From: Fulvia fulva
Taxonomy: Eukaryota > Ascomycota > Dothideomycetes > Mycosphaerellales > Mycosphaerellaceae
NCBI RefSeq assembly: GCF_020509005.1
Contig: NC_063018.1
Coordinates: 2,852,001-2,916,000 of the forward strand
Length of the DNA: 64,000 nucleotides
Reading direction: 5' to 3'
The notes under the pieces: model-generated
What the model saw: only the letters and a program-made list of their open reading frames with translations
The model's database searches: none
Told to the model about the DNA's origin: nothing
Made by a program: the position numbers and the translations under genes
In this document: positions 19,326 through 29,990 of the stretch, in pieces
Numbering within the stretch: position 1 is the first letter of the stretch
Layout of the letters: every line of letters starts with the position of its first letter

Positions 19326-20771
19326 TCATACACTACTCGTCAACCCCACGCTCTCGACGAAAGTGTTCATGCGGTCCTTCTTAACGTCCCGACTCGCAGC
19401 TTTCGCTCTAAGCGCCGCTCTGATCTCCGGCACAGTCTTGTTCTGCCACGCCTTGTACTCCATCTGACTGAGAGGCCACAGAACTTTTGAACCACGCTCC
19501 CGGGTCCAGGCTTCCACATTAAGGGGCGCGGGCATGCTGGTGAGCGCGTCAATGTCGTTGGCGAGCTCGCTGCAGTACTGGTCCAGAGGTAGATCGTTGA
19601 CATCCATGCCGAACGGGTTCTCGAGCTCGCGGCCGATTTGGGCAAGGCCGAGGATGATGTAGCCGGCGATGATGGTGCCGGGGATGGCGACCCAGTCGAG
19701 GTAGGTGACGAGTTGGAAGGGAAGTGCTAGGACATATGCCCAGGTGATTTGAGCGATGCTGATGGAGTAGGCGACTGGGAGTGGGGTATTGACGACGCGC
19801 TCGACGTTGGTGAGGACGTCGGTCATGGTTGCCAGTAAGGTCATGATTTGAGACTGCTGGCAGCCAATGCTGAGGGTCTTGTTTTGCATGATTTCCTCCG
19901 CGTAAGCTGAAAGGTAGGTGAGTATTTCCAAAGGTGTGTTGCCCAGGTTCTCCTTGGATTTCTTGAGTAGCTTACGCGGGTTCGACTCTGCCATTGGGAT
20001 GCCAAGGTATTGTCCGATCGATTTGACGCGGGAATGCTTTCGCTGATGTAGATGTGTCTGATCTGCTTCACCAGCAAGAGTCCGCAGATTGACGACAAGA
20101 GGTGCCAGATCAGGATAATCCGTGGACGGCTCGAATCGTAGCCGATGCTTGAGTGACACAGCGAAAGCATTGAGAAGCTGAAGTGCAGCCAGCTTTGCCA
20201 GCAGATCGGACTTCCCTAAGTCAGGCGATACATCATGGCGTTCCCTAGTATGGACCCAGATCAGGCGCGCCAGATTTCGGGAAGTGAGGATAAGCATCGA
20301 CCAGTATCTGCGTCCTTCTGAGAAACGTTCGTATGCGGTGGTCGATCGAAAGCTAAGCGCGAGACCGACAACAAAACCAAGGACGGTGAGCAAAGTGCTT
20401 TGGATTTCGATGGGGTGCACAAGCCGTGACACGCAAACGATGAGAGTAGCCCAACCCGCCACGAAGCTCAGTGGCACAATCATCTTAGGAAGGATACTCC
20501 CATGCATCCGCATGAATGATGGCCATTTCGAGTGTCGATTGACGTCGCGTGGACCTCGAAAGTAGTCTTCAATGTCGACTTCGTGGTGGGTAGGTTGGTG
20601 GAACAGGCCTGCGGGAAGAACCTCTTCGTCCTTTTGCTGTCCTGATGAACGTCCTGAAGAGGGCGGCACGCTGCCAGCAGCAATCCCGGGGCTCAGTTTT
20701 TCGTTGCCATTCGCAGCGTGGTCGAAAGTGGCTGTAGTTGCATTCGGCGCTGAGGTATTGGTGGTCGCCAT
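19326..20771 (-). CDS. Bestrophin-like anion channel (RFP-TM/UPF0187 family)
   Basis: 481 aa from the ATG at 20771; open sequence continues upstream but lacks an ATG. After a disordered N-terminus (about 1-85) come hydrophobic segments ILPKMIVPLSFVAGWATLIVCVS and IQSTLLTVLGFVVGLALSFRS. The family signature FRSTTAYERFSEGRRYWSML follows, equivalent to the bestrophin F-R-x4-Y-x-R-x-x-E-G-R block. Two more hydrophobic segments (near residues 340-395) and a conserved ENPFGMDVNDLPLDQYC complete the domain; the E-N-P-F-G-x-D-x-N-D-L-P motif is diagnostic of this family. It is probably a membrane chloride/anion channel, but localisation is not evident. Confidence 0.85.
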   Translation of the reverse strand: MATTNTSAPNATTATFDHAANGNEKLSPGIAAGSVPPSSGRSSGQQKDEEVLPAGLFHQPTHHEVDIEDYFRGPRDVNRHSKWPSFMRMHGSILPKMIVPLSFVAGWATLIVCVSRLVHPIEIQSTLLTVLGFVVGLALSFRSTTAYERFSEGRRYWSMLILTSRNLARLIWVHTRERHDVSPDLGKSDLLAKLAALQLLNAFAVSLKHRLRFEPSTDYPDLAPLVVNLRTLAGEADQTHLHQRKHSRVKSIGQYLGIPMAESNPRKLLKKSKENLGNTPLEILTYLSAYAEEIMQNKTLSIGCQQSQIMTLLATMTDVLTNVERVVNTPLPVAYSISIAQITWAYVLALPFQLVTYLDWVAIPGTIIAGYIILGLAQIGRELENPFGMDVNDLPLDQYCSELANDIDALTSMPAPLNVEAWTRERGSKVLWPLSQMEYKAWQNKTVPEIRAALRAKAASRDVKKDRMNTFVESVGLTSSV

Positions 20772-21622
20772 ATCAGCGGTGTCGCTTTCTGTGTATGGCT
20801 CACTATGGACGTGTTGTAGGTCCTGCCGCGAAGGAGTGGCGCCGCGTGTCCCAGGTGAGAAAGCACAATGCCAACAAAGACAAACAGATGCTGTTATGCT
20901 GACAGGACTGTGGTGGTCTGGCCCAACAGTGGAGTGATCGTCGCACCTCCACAATAATGAGGAAATCTCCAGGGATCCTAGGTCGAGTATGAAGGAGAGG
21001 AATAGAAAAGGGCGGCGCGTGTGAGGAATGCATAAAGTTCCAAGTCCAAGTCACCGTTTCATCGTCAACTTGGCTAGCGCAGTTGCTCGCTAAAGGTGGC
21101 GTCGGTGCTTATAAGCCGATTTGCAGCACCTCCCAACTCCCAACGTGGCAGACATCCGTTGACACTTTCCTCGCGAATACTTTGCTGCCGCCTGCAAAGG
21201 CCTAATTCCCACCACACGCAGGTGAGCCTAGGGGCTAGGGCAGAAAAGCCATGACATGCAGGGGAAGAAGACGCGCGCATATGTCTTGGCGATGCGGTCT
21301 CGTGTCTCGCCAGTCCTTCTTTGGCCCGTACTCCTGCCAAGTCATCGGATCATCAACGCATCGAGCACCGACTGGACCACGTCAAATCCTGGCCATACAT
21401 TTCTCGACGTGCTTCTCACTCTGCCTTTCCGACGTCCTTCCACTTCCACGTACCTGTCTCCGTCCCTTAAGATGACTCTGCGGATCGAGGCTGCATCCGC
21501 AGATCTCGACATGTTGTGCTTACGAAGTCGACCCGGAAACATGCAGCCAGAAAGGAAATGCTTCATCAAGGTATTCGACCTTGCAGCGCCTCGAAATGAG
21601 TTCATACCAGAACGAGCCATTC
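20772..21622. other. Intergenic, nothing recognised
   Basis: Upstream region of the bestrophin-like gene and 3' flank of the next minus-strand gene. Short open frames on both strands have no recognisable motif. Confidence 0.4.
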
Positions 21623-22216
21623 TCAGTCCCTCTTGCCGCCATAGAAACTGTTTCTCGCACGCTGGAACAGAGGAGCAAGACCGTCTTTGTTGATCCTCGG
21701 ACGACTCCGCCTGCGCTGATGCGACTGCTCCGAAGAATTTGAGCCATCGGTGGACTCGTCTCTGTTGAGGTCCGGCACATGTTCTGGAGGCGCGACAGCC
21801 TCGCCACCAGGCGACGGAAGCTCGACATCCGGCGGTGGCTGTTCGCTGCGAGCTTCTTCGAGCTGTCGAATCCTATCAGCCTCGTAGTCGAACATTGGCA
21901 ATGAGGATGCTGATTGAGATGCGCGTGTGTTCATCCTCCCAATGGTAGACGACCGTCGATGCCATGACTGTCGCTTGTTGTCTTCTATAGGACTCTCGAC
22001 TGAAGCTAGGTCCCTTTCGATCTTCGCCTCGAGTAAGGCCTGCTGAAATTCTGCGCTGCGATAGTATCTCCTTTCGTCGGTTCCACACTCGTCCATCAGG
22101 GGGTCGATTCGCTGTCTCTCGATTGAGCCTCGCGGTTTCTCGATGTTGCGCTCAATGTTGAAATGCGCCCAGTCCTGAGACCGGCTAGGTCGGTGTGAGC
22201 TGATGAAGTTCCACAT
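21623..22216 (-). CDS. Hypothetical disordered protein
   Basis: The open frame from the ATG at 22216 gives 197 aa; it extends upstream to 22381 without another ATG, so a 5' exon is possible. The protein is rich in Arg, Ser, Glu and Pro, with a helical-looking segment RRYYRSAEFQQALLEAKIERDL and a basic tail ending RARNSFYGGKRD. There is no membrane segment, no signal peptide and no recognised domain. The composition (no Cys, many charged residues) looks like a real intrinsically disordered protein, but coding status is not certain. Confidence 0.5.
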   Translation of the reverse strand: MWNFISSHRPSRSQDWAHFNIERNIEKPRGSIERQRIDPLMDECGTDERRYYRSAEFQQALLEAKIERDLASVESPIEDNKRQSWHRRSSTIGRMNTRASQSASSLPMFDYEADRIRQLEEARSEQPPPDVELPSPGGEAVAPPEHVPDLNRDESTDGSNSSEQSHQRRRSRPRINKDGLAPLFQRARNSFYGGKRD

Positions 22217-23450
22217 GCTGACTGATGAAGTGAGCTGGTGACGCGGCTGCGAAGTTGGAAGGTTGAAAGTGTTTGGTGGTTGACCTGTCGAAGCTCGTGG
22301 CAAATGGTCAGAATCGAAGTGAACTTGCGTATATCTTCTGTCGTAGCTATAGTGCCTCCGCCGTTCGGAAGCCGGTACCACCGGTTCAGCTTAGCCGCGT
22401 GGTCGCCGCTAAGAACAGACATCAAAACACGAAAGGTGTGACGGACGGACTCATCTCGGAATGCAGAATTGTCATGTGGCTCCGCATTGCTGACGAAAGC
22501 TCACAGGCAAGGCCCTCTTCCTGTCAAACGTCGGATTCAGAGAAACGTGGAATGTCAGACAACGGTCCTAACGCCAAGCGGACAAGCTTCGAGTGGTACG
22601 AGTGTCAGAGTCAGCTTGCTTGTATAACAAGCGAGCACTACTCCAGAAGAATCGCCTTTCACCAATCATTCAGCGACGTGCACTGACTAAGGCACTATCC
22701 TGTGGCATCTCGCCCGTCGACATAGCCGCATATTGCGATCATTCTCGAAAGGACCGTCGAGGCCAATCACAGAGCACCGACACCACTCTAAAATGCTACT
22801 CCAACTCTTCCAGTGTCGCAGTGACAGCGCAGCTTCCGTACGCCGTGGAAGCACTTTCGACACCCTTGTGTCGTGATGATCGGCTGAGCGTGTTGCGAGC
22901 GAGGCATCGCGCCTGCCTCTTCCTCTTCGTGGTGGGGACATCGACGCGTACTGCGAGACGTGGTTCTGGTGTTCGGCCGGAAGGAACGGCTGTCGAGTGT
23001 CGCTGTTGAGACCGCAGCGCGAGGACTAGCAAACATTGCAACAGCAAGGCATTGTACGAGACACCGACGATCTCTCGGGATACAGTATAATGTGTAAGAC
23101 AGAGAAGAGGAGGAAGAGAAGTCATGGGCTGAAGTGGGCAGCATCTTGATAAGGTTCAGCTCGGTTCCAGACAATTCGTTGGCTGACCAGGTTGCGAGCT
23201 TGACGCCTCTTCTGCAGGACACGATACTTCACGACGCTGTCGACACACAATGTGACTGTCTTGTTGGGGTTTACACTGGAAGAATGGGGTGACAGAAAGG
23301 CCTGCCGACACGACTGGACAGCCGGATCGCGGAACCCTTCCATCAAGACGAACAACTTCATGTCAAAACGTCCATCGGTGCGATTGTGGTATCATGCTAT
23401 CAAGAATCTCTAATGCTTTTCTTCACGTCATCATCATATCCAGCAGTCTC
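22217..23450. other. Intergenic, no gene recognised
   Basis: 1.2 kb between a hypothetical gene and the 3' end of the betaine-lipid synthase gene. Overlapping short frames on both strands (for example plus 22593-23009, minus 22788-23222) have no motif and mutually shadow each other. Confidence 0.4.
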
Positions 23451-26036
23451 TTACTCCTCCAACGGCCGGCTCACCATCTTCGTACATATCCAAGTACTGG
23501 CATACATGTTCACGCGATCTGTACATGTCCCTGGCGGCACTCTTGCCGCAACTCTCTTCGGACTGAATCCATACTCTTCAAAGACTCTCATGTACCACGG
23601 GTTCAAGCCTGCCGATCGGATGAGGACTCTTCCACCGAGCTTGAGCGCTCTGTTGACGGCACGGCATTGTGCTGGTGCTTCGGGGCCGCCGGGCGTGAAC
23701 CAGTCCATGCTGTCCATCAGGACTGCGATGGTGAGTGTCTCGGGTGTCATGCGGGCGAAAACTTCGGAGAGTTCGTCGGTGTGGATGCGGAGGTTATCGA
23801 GGGCGCCGGCTTGGGAGAGCTTTAGGTGGGATTTGGGCGCAAGGTAGGTTGGATGGCAGCGGCGGGTGTAATGGCCTGTAAGTCTTTTGTCAGTGGAATG
23901 TCAAGGGACATATCGTCTGTTGCACTGACCAAGCAAGCAGACCAGGTAATAGTGGTTGTCCTCGCTCATGAGCGTCTCGTTGGCGACTGGATCCAGTGTC
24001 TGCACACCATAATTCCAGATGGCCTGTCCGCTCTTCATTGCACCGACCTCACCAGGCTGGTGAACACCGCTCTTCTCACCAGTGACAGCCGGATCGGCCT
24101 TTTTGGAGTCGACACCACGATCTAGCTGCCTCTTGTAGTCCTCCTCGATCATTGCTCTCTGCTCACCTGGCACACCAAGCGCTTTCCACAGGAACCGCTC
24201 GGAGCCGATGACGAAGTAGGCGAGGAGTTGTGACAGCATGACCCGACGTACACGCTTGGTCCAGATGTCGCGTTGCTCAGCCAGTGTTGATGCCTCGCAC
24301 AACTTCTGGAAGTCGCCTTTTGCACCAAGAAAGCTTCCGAGCCATTGGATCAGCTTCAGAGCGTGACGGCTACCGCCAGTGTAGTAGAGACCCTTGCTAC
24401 GTGGGCTGAACGTCGATGGACCAACGTGTGACCAGTAGTCGAATGCCTGCGAGGACAAATGGGGAGAAAGCTTGGTAAGGAGGAGATCAGCGAAGTTCTC
24501 GTGCTTGCCTTCACCAAAGAGCTTCCACATATCCTGGTACTCCAGACCGCGGAAAGCTGCAACCTTCAGCTCGAGAAGATGATTCTGTGCTGGATTCAGA
24601 TCGACCGCGTGGATGCGCTTTGGGCGTTCGACAGCGTAACTCAGGATGTTGTCACCAGCACTTGTGATTGCAAGAATCACATCGTCTGAGCCAATCTTGA
24701 GCAACCTAGAGTCCATGCGAGAGTCTTCCCAAGTGAATGCATAGATGTACTCGTCGTTGAACTGGCGGTGCTTCTGGAGGGTATCGTCGTAGTAAATTCG
24801 CGTCTTGTTGTTCTGATAGTAGGCAGCTGGAAGGGGCAAGCTGGCGGACAAGTTGACCACAGTAGATTCGTAGGCTTTGCTTCTGCGCTCTGCGCTGGAG
24901 CTTCGTCGTGCGCTGCGAGGAGTGAGACCGCCCTGGGCGTGGATGTCTAGCGCCTTGATGAATGGAGACTCAGTGACTGCAGCATCCACAGCAGCCACGT
25001 CACGCATTGGGTTGATCGTGCTTCGATTGCAGCCGACAAAGATGTAGTATGGGATGCGGAAGCCAAGGAGGTGACATCTGCGGTTGCTGCTGAGGATCGT
25101 GCCAAACTTGTACTCGACGTAGTCGCGTCTCGCGGAGTCCAGGTTGACACGGTCGAGCTCGAACCAAGTTCTCCAGAAGACACGGCTGATCCACATGCAG
25201 TGTCGGTCAAGAGTGCCACCAGTGTAGTTGCGCCCAGCGAATTCGATCTTGTTCTGAACATAGAAGTCGACTACACCAACGATGCCGTTTGGTGCAAGGA
25301 GATTGGCAATGCTGTCGATCGCTGGGTGGAACTCTGGGATCATGCTCAGACTGTAAGACATGGTGAGCACGTCTGCGCCCACGCTGTCTCGCTCGTCGCG
25401 GTCGTAAGCGGAGTGTCCAATGCTGAAGTCACGCTTGTCCTCTTCAATACCAGCTTCATAGTCTGCCAAGCGGAAGACTCTAGCATCCTCGCAAATGACG
25501 TGAACATTGTTCCAGCCGAGCCTTTCGAATCGCTTCCGAGCAATCTCGCAGAGGGAAGTGCTCAGATCGACCAAGTAGACAGCGTGGAAGAAATCGGGCA
25601 CATCAAGCTGCTCACCCATCTGCTCAATGTTCCAGCCCGTGCCACCTCCAATGTCAACCCAAACTGGCTTCTTTGGCAGCTGACCCGTCTCGCTCCGGTG
25701 CTTGACCTGAGCTGCAACAAGTGCAAGCATGTCCTCTCTTCCTTGTAGCAGCTTCGTGCGGGTGGCGTCGTAGATGTTGGCTTGTGACTTGTAGAAGCTC
25801 TCGAGAGCATCCTGCTGGTTTCCAGTGCCATCTCCGCTGTGCGGCTTGAAGAAGCAAGAGTAGGCGAATTGACCAAGCTGATAGACTCCGCTGTAAACCT
25901 TTTTGGCCGCTGTCAGGTCAGTGAAGAAGAACAGGAACCAGGCCAGCACGAAGACAATGCCGCAAATCGACGCCAGGCTGAGCTGGTAAGTCGGATCCGC
26001 TAGACGGGCATTGAGGGAGCTGAAGAGGGTAGACAT
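23451..26036 (-). CDS. BTA1: Betaine lipid (DGTS) synthase, bifunctional BtaB-BtaA fusion
   Basis: It makes diacylglyceryl-N,N,N-trimethylhomoserine, the phosphorus-free lipid that can replace phosphatidylcholine under phosphate shortage. Two exons, complement(23451-23875, 23930-26036), give 843 aa. The 54-bp intron (GTCAGT donor, TACAG acceptor, phase 1) joins ...CLLG to HYTRRCHP. One membrane segment (about 20-40) precedes the N-methyltransferase (BtaB-like) domain with S-adenosylmethionine motif DIGGGTGW (128-135). The C-terminal half is the BtaA-like 3-amino-3-carboxypropyltransferase (DUF3419) with YIYAFTWEDSRMD, LAITSAGDNIL and HAVDLNPAQNHLLELK, ending in MDSMDWF...RSAGLNPWY. Order BtaB then BtaA is the fungal arrangement, opposite to that in Chlamydomonas. 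It is likely an ER enzyme. Confidence 0.95.
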
Positions 26037-27349
26037 GTTGGTGAATCTGTGAGCTCGCGTGAGAAGGCACGCGATGTAGTAGAAAGCTCGTGAGCAAAGA
26101 GGAGAAAGGATTGGAGGTGCGAACAAACAGCAAAAAAGTGTCCTGGGAGCTGCACCTTGGATATTAAGGCGGTATGCACTGGCAAGATCCGCGTTCAAGC
26201 TCTGCTCCAACACGAGAGCCGCCGGTAAACAGTAAGAAAACAGCTGTCAGCGACCAGACTCTGGTACCTGAGACGACGCAGTTCTGCCGACGAAGATTAA
26301 ACCCAGGTCAAGACCCCACGACGATTCGAGGAGTGCCCCGCCAAAGGTGGTTGCTGCGAGGCGCACGATGATGCGGTTGGGGAACGAACATGAGCATCCT
26401 CGGCGAATCAGGCCGACACATGTGAAGAGAAGGCGCGCCTCGACGGCCTGCTCGATGTCGGGCTAAGGCGCGCTGGCGCCATGTCATACGTGTTGTGCGT
26501 TGGTGTAGCTGGGGAAAATAATTGTGAGATGCAGGGCCGAAGCTGTCAGGAACGAACCAACGTGGGCAGCGTGCATCGCTATGAGAGGCTGGCTGGATTG
26601 CTCCATCTTTAGCATCTTTGCACGCTCCACCAATCGGAACTGAACATATCATACACGCCTCGACTTCACTTGCTGTAAACACTTCCTTTCTCGCTGACAA
26701 GTCGCCCGAGATACTGCCATGGTGTACCGATGCGATAAAGTCGAGCTGTACCAGATGACATATCGGAACGCGTCGGCGGAGAGGACCAAGGTTGGGATGA
26801 GATCGCGGCAAGAATCCCCGAGGCTCAATCTTCGAGCTCGGACGTGCAGGATACACGCAACAGTACTCAATGCCTTGAGCTGCGTCGAAATCTCGCAACT
26901 GTTTGGATGAAGGGTAATGTGGAAGACCTGGTCGACATGCTGACGCCAACAACGGCTTCCAACACAAGCAAAAGGTTGAGAACGACATCTTAGGTTCATA
27001 TTGAGCCAGATCATCCCAGGAAAGCATAAGAAGGGTCGACCACGGCACGCGACAGCTCACGAGATCATACGGAGTGTTGAGCAGATCAACTCGAGTGATC
27101 AGCGGAGTTGTGTATTCAACCATGGAGGCAGAACTTCTCCAGCAGCAGGAACCGCAGCGAGTCGATCATATATCTGACGACAGATGTCCATCTTCCTGCC
27201 GTTCCTGTGGGTTGTCGTGTGTGGAAGTCTGGCATTGAATTTCGTGTTGGCAATAGGTATTGTACGCCTTGTAGGCTTCTGCGGACTATGCCTCTCCATG
27301 CTATTTCTTGTTGGTACAGACTCTATCGTATACAACGTCGTGCTCGTAA
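26037..27349. other. Intergenic: promoter of BTA1 and 3' flank of rer1
   Basis: It contains a 271-codon ATG-started open frame on the minus strand (27123 to 26308). Its composition (Cys, Trp, His and Arg scattered) and lack of any motif suggest chance or leader sequence more than a gene. No phosphate-response site was convincing by eye. Confidence 0.4.
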
Positions 27350-28095
27350 TCAGTTCGCGTTCTTGGTGTACTTGGCCTTGCCAAAATCCCACGGCACATA
27401 TCTGTCATCTCTGTTAGTATCTCCTCGTGCGACTGCTCCTCTTTGTATTGACATACCTGTACTTGATCATGCTCTGGATCTGCCGCCTCATTGTCAAGAA
27501 CACCAGTATCAGCCAATACACCACAAGCACCGGCCAGAACACTGGCAAGTTGAAGATCTCGCTCCAACTGCAGAGGAAAGCCAAAGTCACAGCTCTTGTC
27601 GCAGAGTGCCAAAACTTGAACTCCGGCAGTCTGCGCACGAAAGGTTTGAATTCCTGGTCGTTCTTCGTAGGTAGTGAAGAGGCCTGTCCTGCAGGTACAC
27701 CATCCTCCATGTCTGTGTCTGCTTCGAGGGATGGGTCGAACTTTGGCGAGATGAAGGCGAGGAAGAGGTTGAGGATGTAGATGCCGAGTGCGTATGCGAC
27801 TGCGAGCATTGGTCAGTACTCCTCCAGCGGATCAACAAGAGATAGCCTTACCGATATACCATCCTTGCGCAAACACTATCCGTGCTGCGAAAAGGACAAA
27901 CACCACTGCGGTGCCTACCCATCGGTGTGTGATGAAAGGTGTCGACTTGTCCAGGTATGTTTGGTACAGCTGCGCAACGTATCAGCGACCGATGCTACCA
28001 CCAGAGCCTCTACCCCAATGCTATCATACCATTTGAAATCTGTTCGAGTATGTTGAGACAGCCGCGAAGGGCGTCTCAGGCTCTGGAGCGTCCAT
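27350..28095 (-). CDS. RER1: Rer1, Golgi-to-ER retrieval receptor
   Basis: Rer1 is a four-pass membrane protein of the early Golgi that returns escaped ER membrane proteins by COPI vesicles. Four exons, complement(27350-27401, 27457-27799, 27852-27969, 27970 excluded, 28030-28095), give 192 aa; the three introns (55, 52 and 60 bp) end in CAG, and the last contains ATACTAAC. Family landmarks are PFAAVSTYSNRFQ at the N-terminus, YLDKSTPFITHRWVGT, LGIYILNLFLAFISPKFDPSLEAD, FVRRLPEFKFWHSATRA and PVFWPVLVVYWLILVFLTMRRQI. The C-terminal exon encodes VPWDFGKAKYTKNAN, within the tail that binds coatomer in yeast. Length matches the family (about 190). Confidence 0.97.
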
Positions 28096-28552
28096 CCCTT
28101 CTGCTGCTCTTTTGCGATTGCGCACCCACCTCCAGATGGCACCGACAATAGCGAAAGTGATGAGTCCAATCTTTGCGACCGAGTACGAGGATGAGGGAGG
28201 GGTTGCTGCAATAGGTTGGTGGTAGTCGCTGATCGCAAAGTGGTGGTGGCAGTTTGCACAGAGGACAGTTTTTGGAAAGAGCGCCACACCACGCGTCGGC
28301 CACAACTAGACCAACGTTGAGGTGATCGCGGAGCTATCGCTGTTGTCTGTGTCGTGATTGGATACTGCGAAAGTGCTCTAAAGAACCCCTGAGGCGGCGG
28401 AGCAATTGATGGATTTCCAGTAATGAATGATGGGAAGCTTGTGACGTCTGCCTCGGCTCTCGCTTTCACGCGGGTCTTGGTGAAGGCATTGGAAGCTCTC
28501 TCACGATCAGCTCTTCCAGACACACAATCTCTTCCACACAACACCAGTCATC
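28096..28552. promoter_or_regulatory. Divergent promoter region, rer1 / enoyl-CoA hydratase
   Basis: 457 bp between two head-to-head start codons. No specific site was identified by eye. Confidence 0.45.
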
Positions 28553-29472
28553 ATGTTGGCAGCACGACTAAGGCCAGCAGCCACGCAATTCGGCAAATTC
28601 ATCGTGCCCTTGCGAGCACGTTACAGCACAGAACAGAGCTATGAACACATAAAAGTGTCAAGCCCTCGACCAGGCGTCGGTCTGGGTACGCCATAGCCAT
28701 ATCTCCCAACGCTATAGTCACAAACATTGACGATGCCAAAGTCGAAATTAACCGCCCCAAAGCCCTCAACGCCCTTTTTACCCCGCTTATCCTCGAACTC
28801 AACTCCGCCATGAAAGCCTTCGACAAGGACTCCACCATTGGCGCCATGGTCCTGACTGGCTCCCACAAGGCCTTCGCAGCTGGCGCGGATATCAAGGAGA
28901 TGTCAACAAAAGACTTCGCGGATGCGTATGGTGACGACTTCATCGAGTCCTGGTCGGATCTGCCCAACACGATCAAGAAGCCTGTCATTAGTGCCGTGAA
29001 TGGCCATGCCCTTGGAGGAGGCTGTGAGCTCGCCATGATGTGCGACGTCTTATACTGCTCCGAGAAAGCGAACTTCGGACAGCCAGAGATTAAGCTCGGA
29101 GTAATCCCCGGTGCAGGTGGATCGCAGCGATTGACGAAGGCGATAGGGAAGAGCAGGGCTATGGAGCTGATTTTGACGGGAAAGAACTTCTCAGGACGGG
29201 ACGCGTTCGACTGGGGACTGGCCGCAAGGGTCTTCAGCACGCCAGAGGAATGTGTCGATGGTGCGTTGGATACTGCTGAGGCTATTGCTGGCTACAGTAG
29301 GATCGCAGTGAAGGCTGCGAAAGAAGTTGTGAATAAGAGCCAGGATTTAGGGATTAGAGAGGGTGTGGAGTTTGAGAGGAGGGTGTTCCACGGCCTGTTT
29401 GGAAGTGAGGATCAAAAGATCGGCATGAAGGCTTTCGCGGAGAAGAAGAAGGCGGAGTGGAAGCATAGGTGA
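28553..29472 (+). CDS. Mitochondrial short-chain enoyl-CoA hydratase
   Basis: Hydrates trans-2-enoyl-CoA to 3-hydroxyacyl-CoA in mitochondrial beta-oxidation and branched-chain amino-acid breakdown. Two exons, 28553-28685 and 28742-29472, give 287 aa; the 56-bp intron (GTACGC to AAAG, phase 1) joins GVGL to VEINRPKALNAL. The N-terminus MLAARLRPAATQFGKFIVPLRARYST is a typical mitochondrial presequence. Crotonase landmarks are SHKAFAAGADIKEM (oxyanion hole), NGHALGGGCELAMMCD with Glu140 and NFGQPEIKLG with Glu160, the two catalytic acids matching Glu144/Glu164 of the mammalian enzyme. This separates it from the single-Glu isomerase at 10138-11148. The C-terminus ends KKKAEWKHR with no peroxisomal signal. 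Confidence 0.95.
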
Positions 29473-29600
29473 GAGCGTTAAAAGAGCATGATGATATGCC
29501 ATGATATCGCAGATCCATGTTTGCGTGTCTTTCAACGACAGGTGAGTACATCACACTTGACAATCGTTCTGCTCGGTCTGAAGATCTGTCGGTCCTGCGA

Positions 29601-29990
29601 TCACTTCTTCATGGACACACCCAAGTGGTCAGCAGTACCCGTCTGCTGGTTCGCGCCCTGCTGTCCTGTATCGATCGAAGTGCCGCCGACGGTATCGCCG
29701 GTCTTCTTGTTGCCTCGATACTATTAGCATGGTTAGCGGAAATTGGAAGGTGGAAGGAACGAACCGCCTGCCATCTCCGTCAAGGATGATGATGCTGCGT
29801 CGCTCTTCTTCTGTCCGCTGGACTTGGTCTGTTCTGCTGCCATATCGCCAACGGCTGATGAGGCACCTTGAAGGCCACCTGGAAGATGTCAGTCCACTTG
29901 GCCTGCAATGTGCTTCCCAGCAAGCAACGCACCTCCTTGCCCTTTCCACGCATCCTTCATCGAATCGGCCATATCGTTCCAGTAACCCAT
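29601..29990 (-). CDS. Small hydrophilic disordered protein (94 aa), three exons
   Basis: The gene is split into three tiny exons, complement(29601-29713, 29765-29878, 29933-29990), with introns of 51 and 54 bp; the first contains GCTAACC, and phases 1/2 join cleanly. The product begins MGYWNDMADSMKDAWKGQGG and continues Gly, Ser, Ala, Lys, Gln and Thr-rich, ending DHLGVSMKK. There is no Cys, signal peptide or membrane segment. Composition resembles small stress-induced LEA-like or conidiation-associated hydrophilins, but I recognise no named family. It is convergent with the hydratase gene, whose stop is 128 bp away. The even amino-acid composition across all three exons supports the splicing. 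Confidence 0.7.
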
